Shown here: piece by piece, positions 5,875-9,356 of the stretch
How the letters are laid out: each line of letters begins with the position of its first letter
How positions within the stretch are numbered: position 1 is the stretch's first letter
Source: Methanoculleus sp. UBA208
GTDB lineage: Archaea; Halobacteriota; Methanomicrobia; Methanomicrobiales; Methanoculleaceae
NCBI RefSeq assembly: GCF_002498065.1
Contig: NZ_DAFZ01000041.1
Span: forward strand, 628 to 9,983
Reading direction: 5' to 3'
Length of the DNA: 9,356 nt
Notes under the pieces: generated by a model
Told to the model about the DNA's origin: nothing
Database searches by the model: none
Seen by the model: only the letters and a program-made list of their open reading frames with translations
Made by a program: the position numbers and the translations under genes

Positions 5875-6184
5875 GTGCAGACCAATGAGTTCCCGGCTGT
5901 GCCGTTGATGAATTTCCCAGAACCGGAACTCCGGTGTGACAGGAGGTTCTCGTGGACAGCCGACCGTTATCCTCGGCACATCGTTAATTTCCCTTCTTCT
6001 TTCCTGCCATTCGTCACAAATCTCCGTTTTTTTTGCAACCCCGGGTTCCTGAAGGCTGGAATGAGAGATCGATCTGGCGGGCCCGGGTATGCAGACACGT
6101 GTCACAGAAAATGTCTGGGGGAACGCTGGAGAACTCCAGCGAGGATATTCGCGGCGGTCCGGGCCAACCCCGGGGAAAAAGAGT
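5875..6184. other. Intergenic stretch without a supported gene
   Basis: Open frames here on both strands lack motifs and good starts. The stretch holds a 14-bp near-palindrome ACCGGA-AC-TCCGGT (5922-5935), an 8-T run near 6028, a 10-bp palindrome GACACGTGTC (6094-6103), and a hairpin GCTGGAG-AA-CTCCAGC (6125-6140). On the minus strand five T follow the gltA stop (6180-6176), which may help end that operon. Confidence 0.4.
6125..6140 (-). terminator. Hairpin downstream of the gltA-like gene
   Basis: Seven-base arms GCTGGAG and CTCCAGC flank a 2-nt spacer, about 45 nt past the gltA TAA on the minus strand. Together with the T5 tract beside the stop, this may mark the end of the operon. No T-run follows the hairpin, so its role is uncertain. 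Confidence 0.25.
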
Positions 6185-7528
6185 TTATTCTCCTTTCAGC
6201 ATCGCGTCGATCGCCGCCGCCGCCTTCTTCGCCGACCCCATCGCCTCGATCACCGTCGCCGCGCCGGTGGCGATATCCCCGCCGGCGTAGACGTGGGAAA
6301 TAGACGTCCGGCCGTTCTCGTCGACGGCGACGTTGCCTCTCCGGCCGCGCTCAAGTCCCGGGATCAGGGAGACGAGGAGCGGGTTCGGGCTCGTGCCTAT
6401 CGCCTGGATCACCATATCCACGTCGAGGGTGAACTCGCTCCCCTCGATCGGCTCCGGAGACCGGCGGCCGCTTGCGTCGATGCCGCAGAGGGACATCTTC
6501 ACGCACTCGATGCCGGTGACGCACTGCTCGCCGAGGATCTGCGTCGGGTTCGTGCAGGTGAAAAACTCGATCCCCTCCTCCTTCGCGTGCAGAACCTCGG
6601 CCCTTCGTGCCGGCATCTCCTCCTCGCCGCGCCGGTAGATCAGGGAGACCTTCGCGCCCAGGCGGCGAGCCACCCTTGCAGAGTCCATCGCGACGTTCCC
6701 TCCGCCGATCACCGCAACACGCGCCCCGTGCAGGACCGGGGTGTCGAACTCCGGGAACGCCTCGGCGTGCATCAGGTTCACTCTCGTCAGGAATTCGTTT
6801 GCCGAGTAGACGCCGTTTTTGTTCTCCCCGGGAATGCCCATGAACGCGGGGAGCCCCGCCCCGGTCGCGAGGAAGACCGCATCGTAGCCGAGGAGTTCCT
6901 CCGTGCCGACGCTCCTCCCCACGAGGTGGTTCTTCTTCAGCCGGACGCCGAGGGCGAGCACCTGCTCGATCTCCGCTTTGACGACCTCCTTCGGGAGCCG
7001 GAACGCAGGGATGCCATAGGTCAGGACCCCGCCGGCCTCGTGGAGCGACTCGAAGATCGTGACGGCGTGGCCGGCACGGGCGAGCTCGGCCGCAGCCGTC
7101 AGCCCCGCCGGGCCGGAGCCCACGACCGCCACCCGCTTCCCGGTCGGCTTCGCCGTCCCGGGAAGGCTCGGGTCGTTTTCCCGCTCCCAGTCGGCTACGA
7201 ACCGCTCGAGCGCACCGATCCGGATCGGGGTCTCCTTGTTGCCGAGGATGCAGACGCCCTCGCACTGGGTCTCCTGCGGGCAGACCCGTCCGCAGATAGC
7301 GGGGAGCATGTTCTGCTCCTTGAGCGCCCGTGCGGCCGCGGAGAAGTTGCTCTCCGCGATCTCGCGGATAAATGCCGGGATATCGATGCAGACCGGGCAG
7401 CCCGTCACGCAGAGGGGTTTCTTGCACTGCAGGCACCGCTCCGCCTCGGCGACGGCCTCTGCGGGAGAAAGGCCGTAATCGACCTCTTTGAAGTCCTTGA
7501 TCCGGACGTCGGCCGGCCGGTCACTCAT
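6185..7528 (-). CDS. gltA: GltA/NfnB-like NADPH-dependent flavoprotein (glutamate synthase small-subunit family)
   Basis: The 447-residue protein is cytoplasmic and belongs to the glutamate synthase beta-subunit/NfnB/SudA group. The N-terminal iron-sulfur domain carries cysteines C32, C35, C40, C44 and C79, C83, C89, C93 (CLQCKKPLCVTGCPVC; ICGRVCPQETQCEGVC), fit for two [4Fe-4S] clusters. An FAD Rossmann motif VAVVGSGPAG lies at 133-142, a second nucleotide site GGGNVAMD at 275-282, and a terminal FAD contact VYAGGDIATGAA at about 413-424. ATG 7528 was chosen for GGAGG 8 nt upstream. It overlaps the preceding gene by 8 nt, so the two products are likely made together as a complex. NfnAB proteins couple NADH, NADPH and ferredoxin by electron bifurcation; alternative roles are sulfide dehydrogenase or glutamate synthase. 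Methanogens use F420 and little NADH, so the real acceptor is open. The symbol follows common usage and does not settle the function. Confidence 0.85.
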   Translation of the reverse strand: MSDRPADVRIKDFKEVDYGLSPAEAVAEAERCLQCKKPLCVTGCPVCIDIPAFIREIAESNFSAAARALKEQNMLPAICGRVCPQETQCEGVCILGNKETPIRIGALERFVADWERENDPSLPGTAKPTGKRVAVVGSGPAGLTAAAELARAGHAVTIFESLHEAGGVLTYGIPAFRLPKEVVKAEIEQVLALGVRLKKNHLVGRSVGTEELLGYDAVFLATGAGLPAFMGIPGENKNGVYSANEFLTRVNLMHAEAFPEFDTPVLHGARVAVIGGGNVAMDSARVARRLGAKVSLIYRRGEEEMPARRAEVLHAKEEGIEFFTCTNPTQILGEQCVTGIECVKMSLCGIDASGRRSPEPIEGSEFTLDVDMVIQAIGTSPNPLLVSLIPGLERGRRGNVAVDENGRTSISHVYAGGDIATGAATVIEAMGSAKKAAAAIDAMLKGE

Positions 7529-8372
7529 GGTGGTGGCCTCCCTCGCCGCACCGGCACCGGTGCTCCGCGAACCGCTCAAGCGACTCCTTCTCCTGCGTGG
7601 TGTAGATCCGCTGCCGCTGCATCAGCTCGTTAAAGTCGACCTGGTGGGCGTCGAACTCGGGGCCGTCGACGCAGGCGAACTTCGTCTCCCCGCCGACGGT
7701 CACCCGACAGGAGCCGCACATCCCCGTCCCGTCGACCATGATCGGGTTGAGGCTGACGTAGGTCTTCACGCCGTAGGGCACCGTCGCGCCGGAGGTGACC
7801 TTCATCATGATGGCGGGGCCGATGATCCAGACCCGGTCGATCTTCCGCTCCTCGAGCAGTTTCTTCAGGACGTCGGCTGCAAACCCGTGGACGCCCTTGC
7901 TCCCGTCGTCGGTCGTGATGTAGAGCTCGTCGCAGATCTCCCGCATCTCGTCCTCCAGGATGAGGAGATCGGCATTTCGCGCACCGATGATCCCGATGAC
8001 GTGGTTGCCGGCACCTTTCAGCTCCTTTGCGATGAGGGGCGTGCTCGCGATCCCCACCCCGCCGCCGATGACGCAGCAGGTGCCGTAGTTCTCGATCTCG
8101 CTCGGTTTGCCGAGCGGTCCCACCACGTCGCTGATGCTGTCGCCCGCACCGAGCGTCGCAAGCTCCTCGGTCGTCTTGCCGACGGCCATAAAGATCACCC
8201 GGACGGCGTCTCCCTCGACCGCGGAGATGGTGAGCGGTATCCGCTCGCCCGCTTCGTGCAGGCGCAGGATGATAAACTGGCCCGCCCGTGTGTGCTGCGC
8301 CACCTGCGGCGCACGTATCCAATATTCATAAACCCGGTCGGCGAGTCTGGTCGCCAATTCTATCGTATACAA
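7521..8372 (-). CDS. NfnA/SudB-like FAD/[2Fe-2S] oxidoreductase subunit
   Basis: The 283-residue protein fits the ferredoxin-NADP reductase-type subunit annotated as sulfide/dihydroorotate dehydrogenase-like. It has an FAD-binding barrel with RIPLTIS (44-50) and GPLGKP (85-90), a nucleotide-binding half with GGGVGIAS (103-110), and a C-terminal cluster motif D214-GTGM-C219-GS-C222-X11-C234. NfnA structures are reported to use an Asp and three Cys for [2Fe-2S]; the Asp and three Cys here fit, which I recall rather than verify. The frame is open far upstream without stop, but that part is spurious. The start is TTG 8372-8370, with AGGAGTGA (8385-8378) five nt away. The tail ends CRCGEGGHHHE. 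It pairs with the gltA-like gene, which overlaps it by 8 nt. Confidence 0.85.
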   Translation of the reverse strand: MYTIELATRLADRVYEYWIRAPQVAQHTRAGQFIILRLHEAGERIPLTISAVEGDAVRVIFMAVGKTTEELATLGAGDSISDVVGPLGKPSEIENYGTCCVIGGGVGIASTPLIAKELKGAGNHVIGIIGARNADLLILEDEMREICDELYITTDDGSKGVHGFAADVLKKLLEERKIDRVWIIGPAIMMKVTSGATVPYGVKTYVSLNPIMVDGTGMCGSCRVTVGGETKFACVDGPEFDAHQVDFNELMQRQRIYTTQEKESLERFAEHRCRCGEGGHHHE

Positions 8373-8561
8373 CCGATTCACTCCTGATGATGTTGGTCTT
8401 CTCAACGTCGAAATGCATCTAACGCTTCGTACATATTGTGGCTTCAGCCTCTTTACTGCAGCTCCTCTACCTTGAACCGTACTCCATGACCGACCGGAGC
8501 GAGCATGGATACGGAGTAAAAAACACGAACGGTTATCCGTTGATCCGTCACAGGGATAGGT
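8373..8561. promoter_or_regulatory. Divergent intergenic region between Nfn-like operon and membrane protein
   Basis: This 189-bp gap should hold the promoters of both transcription units. AATATGTA (minus strand, near 8440-8432) is a weak TATA candidate for the leftward operon. A bulged inverted repeat CCGTACTCCATG/CATGGATACGG (8477-8488 with 8504-8514) is followed by AGTAAAAAA, and lies in the likely leader of the rightward genes. No clear TATA is seen for the rightward unit. Confidence 0.3.
8378..8385 (-). promoter_or_regulatory. Ribosome site fixing a TTG start
   Basis: AGGAGTGA lies five nt before TTG 8372-8370. There is no better start in the same frame nearby, and the homology-like portion begins right at this codon (MYTIEL). 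This supports the TTG over any distant ATG. Confidence 0.65.
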
Positions 8562-8738
8562 ATGCAGAGCCAGGTACTCTGGGGGATTGCCCTGACCGCC
8601 ATCGGTGCGGCGATCACGATCATAGCGGTCCTGGCACTCCCGTTCCTCCTCATCTACAGTGTCCCGCTCATCGCGATCGGCCTCGCGCTGATCATCTGGC
8701 GGGGGCGTGAGGAGATCATCGAAGCAATCAGGGAGTGA
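8562..8738 (+). CDS. 58-residue two-helix membrane protein, hypothetical
   Basis: ATG 8562 encodes MQSQVLWGIALTAIGAAI, continuing through ITIIAVLALPFLLIYSV and PLIAIGLALIIW, then a charged tail RGREEIIEAIRE. It predicts two transmembrane helices (about 6-31 and 32-48) joined by a short Pro-containing turn, with a cytoplasmic acidic/basic C-terminus. The codon bias is GC-rich at third positions, as in real genes here. Its ribosome site is weak (AGGGATAGG). Its stop is 6 nt before the next ATG, and its end supplies the ribosome site GGGAGTGA of the YbjQ-like gene, so the two form an operon. No family is recognised; a membrane anchor or partner for the YbjQ-like protein is plausible but unproven. 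Confidence 0.7.
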   Translation: MQSQVLWGIALTAIGAAITIIAVLALPFLLIYSVPLIAIGLALIIWRGREEIIEAIRE

Positions 8739-8744
8739 ATTAGT

Positions 8745-9068
8745 ATGATACTGACGACGACTGAAGACGTGCCGGGCTACGCCGTAGGGGAGATTCTCGG
8801 CGTGGTCTCCGGCAACACCGTACGGGCGAAGAACGTAGGAAGGGATATCACTGCAGGGCTCAAGAGCCTTGTCGGCGGCGAACTCGAGGAATACACGTCC
8901 ATGCTCGCCGACGCCCGGACCGAGGCCTACAACCGGATGGCCAATGCCGCGCACGATCTCGGCGCCGACGCGGTGGTGAACATCCGGTTCGCGACGTCCC
9001 AGACGATGGCAACCGCGGCGGAACTCCTCGCCTACGGGACGGCGGTGAAGCTCGTCCCGAGGAAGTAA
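8745..9068 (+). CDS. YbjQ/UPF0145 (DUF74) family protein
   Basis: The 107-residue protein has the family pattern: N-terminal MILTTTEDVPGYAVGEILGVV, then VRAKNVGRDITAGLKSLVGGELEEYTSML (about 27-55), a helix ARTEAYNRMANAAHDLGADAVVNIRF, and a terminal strand AYGTAVKLV. The length fits YbjQ members, small cytoplasmic proteins that form ring-like oligomers and are often labelled heavy-metal binding; no Cys or His cluster here supports metal binding. ATG 8745 has GGGAGTGA 6 nt upstream. It follows the small membrane protein in one operon. Function is unknown; the family is widespread and often paired with membrane proteins. Confidence 0.88.
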   Translation: MILTTTEDVPGYAVGEILGVVSGNTVRAKNVGRDITAGLKSLVGGELEEYTSMLADARTEAYNRMANAAHDLGADAVVNIRFATSQTMATAAELLAYGTAVKLVPRK

Positions 9069-9120
9069 GGGTTTTTCGGGGTTTTTGATGGCGGGGAAGA
9101 CTGTCTTTCTTTTTTTGTAG
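9069..9120 (+). terminator. T-rich termination region after YbjQ-like gene
   Basis: Three T tracts lie past the stop: T5 at 9072-9076, T5 at 9082-9086 and T7 at 9110-9116. Archaeal termination depends largely on such tracts on the nontemplate strand, so transcription of the plus-strand operon probably ends here. Confidence 0.55.
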
Positions 9121-9328
9121 GGGTTCGTGCGGTCCAAGGCATCCAGATAGCGTGCCGTGACATTTGATGGACCTGGTCTCTGTTTTGAGTGGGTCCCATT
9201 TTTGACTGCAGGGGGTTTGGTTCCCTCTGCGACTCAAGTTTTGCGGCGCTTGAACTCAGACTCCTATCTGTTGCAAAAACCCGTGAACGGATTTCCACCG
9301 AGCATCGCCATGCGGGGGAGGGGCTGAC
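9121..9328. other. Intergenic, nothing clearly supported
   Basis: No protein-like frame is convincing; minus-strand frames that span the YbjQ-like gene and this area lack motifs. A loose inverted repeat GGTCCA/TGGACC occurs near 9132-9172. Confidence 0.4.
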
Positions 9329-9354
9329 GGGGAGGGGGGCTCGCCCCCCTCCCC
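9329..9354. repeat. Perfect 12-bp-arm GC-rich hairpin
   Basis: The arms GGGGAGGGGGGC (9329-9340) and GCCCCCCTCCCC (9343-9354) are exact complements with only two bases between them. Such GC palindromes look like dispersed intergenic repeats or strong RNA hairpins; whether other copies exist cannot be seen here. Confidence 0.6.
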
Positions 9355-9356
9355 TG

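Noticed and set aside
6089..7633. 514-codon plus-strand frame across the gltA-like gene
   Set aside because: It is a GC-rich antisense shadow, heavy in Arg, Asp and His, with no motif. The minus strand carries all cofactor motifs.
8373..9137. Upstream extension of the NfnA-like frame to 9137
   Set aside because: The extension runs antisense through the YbjQ-like and membrane protein genes, is Arg/Asp-rich, and the family domain begins exactly at the TTG with a strong ribosome site.
1..9356. CRISPR array, tRNA, rRNA or insertion sequence
   Set aside because: No regularly spaced repeats, cloverleaf with conserved tRNA bases, rRNA segments, transposase motifs or terminal repeats were seen on either strand.

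Overview
The window looks like a chromosomal piece of a methanogenic archaeon, most likely Methanomicrobiales (Methanoculleus-like). This is an inference, because no rRNA or methanogenesis gene is present. The clues are an iron-sulfur flavoprotein of the methanogen Isf type, two DUF169 proteins, archaeal TATA-like boxes with GGAG/GGTGA ribosome sites, and an NfnAB/GltA-type flavoprotein pair with high GC codon use.

Layout. Positions 10-327 (+) encode a small lipoprotein-like protein with a very short leader. A gene-poor stretch follows (328-926) that may hold decayed coding sequence. A MarR regulator lies at 927-1424 (-). Between it and the transporter is about 400 bp with a promoter-like block, a 34-codon (+) reading frame and a cluster of hairpins. 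A minus-strand operon then spans 5669-1828, transcribed leftwards: Isf-type flavoprotein, DUF169 protein, second DUF169 protein, DHA2-type MFS exporter. Its start and stop codons overlap or nearly touch for the first three genes. The last two genes each carry one lesion: an extra G in a G run (frameshift) and an in-frame TGA in an otherwise continuous exporter frame. A second minus-strand operon (8372-6185) encodes an NfnA-like FAD/[2Fe-2S] subunit and a GltA/NfnB-like subunit that overlap by 8 nt. On the plus strand, 8562-9068 encodes a 58-residue two-helix membrane protein and a YbjQ/UPF0145 protein. The window ends in T-tracts and a very strong GC-rich hairpin.

How the parts may work together. 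MarR, a redox flavoprotein, paired DUF169 proteins and an exporter suggest a regulated redox-stress or xenobiotic response. Supporting this, a 27-bp block covering the TATA-like box in front of the flavoprotein operon recurs (23 of 27 identical, inverted on the map) next to the MarR start, and each copy is followed by a 14-bp GTTGA-N4-TC(A/G)AC palindrome about 20 bp beyond the TATA-like element. The most interesting parts are this duplicated promoter/operator module, the small (+) gene it may drive, and the two lesions in the operon it appears to control.
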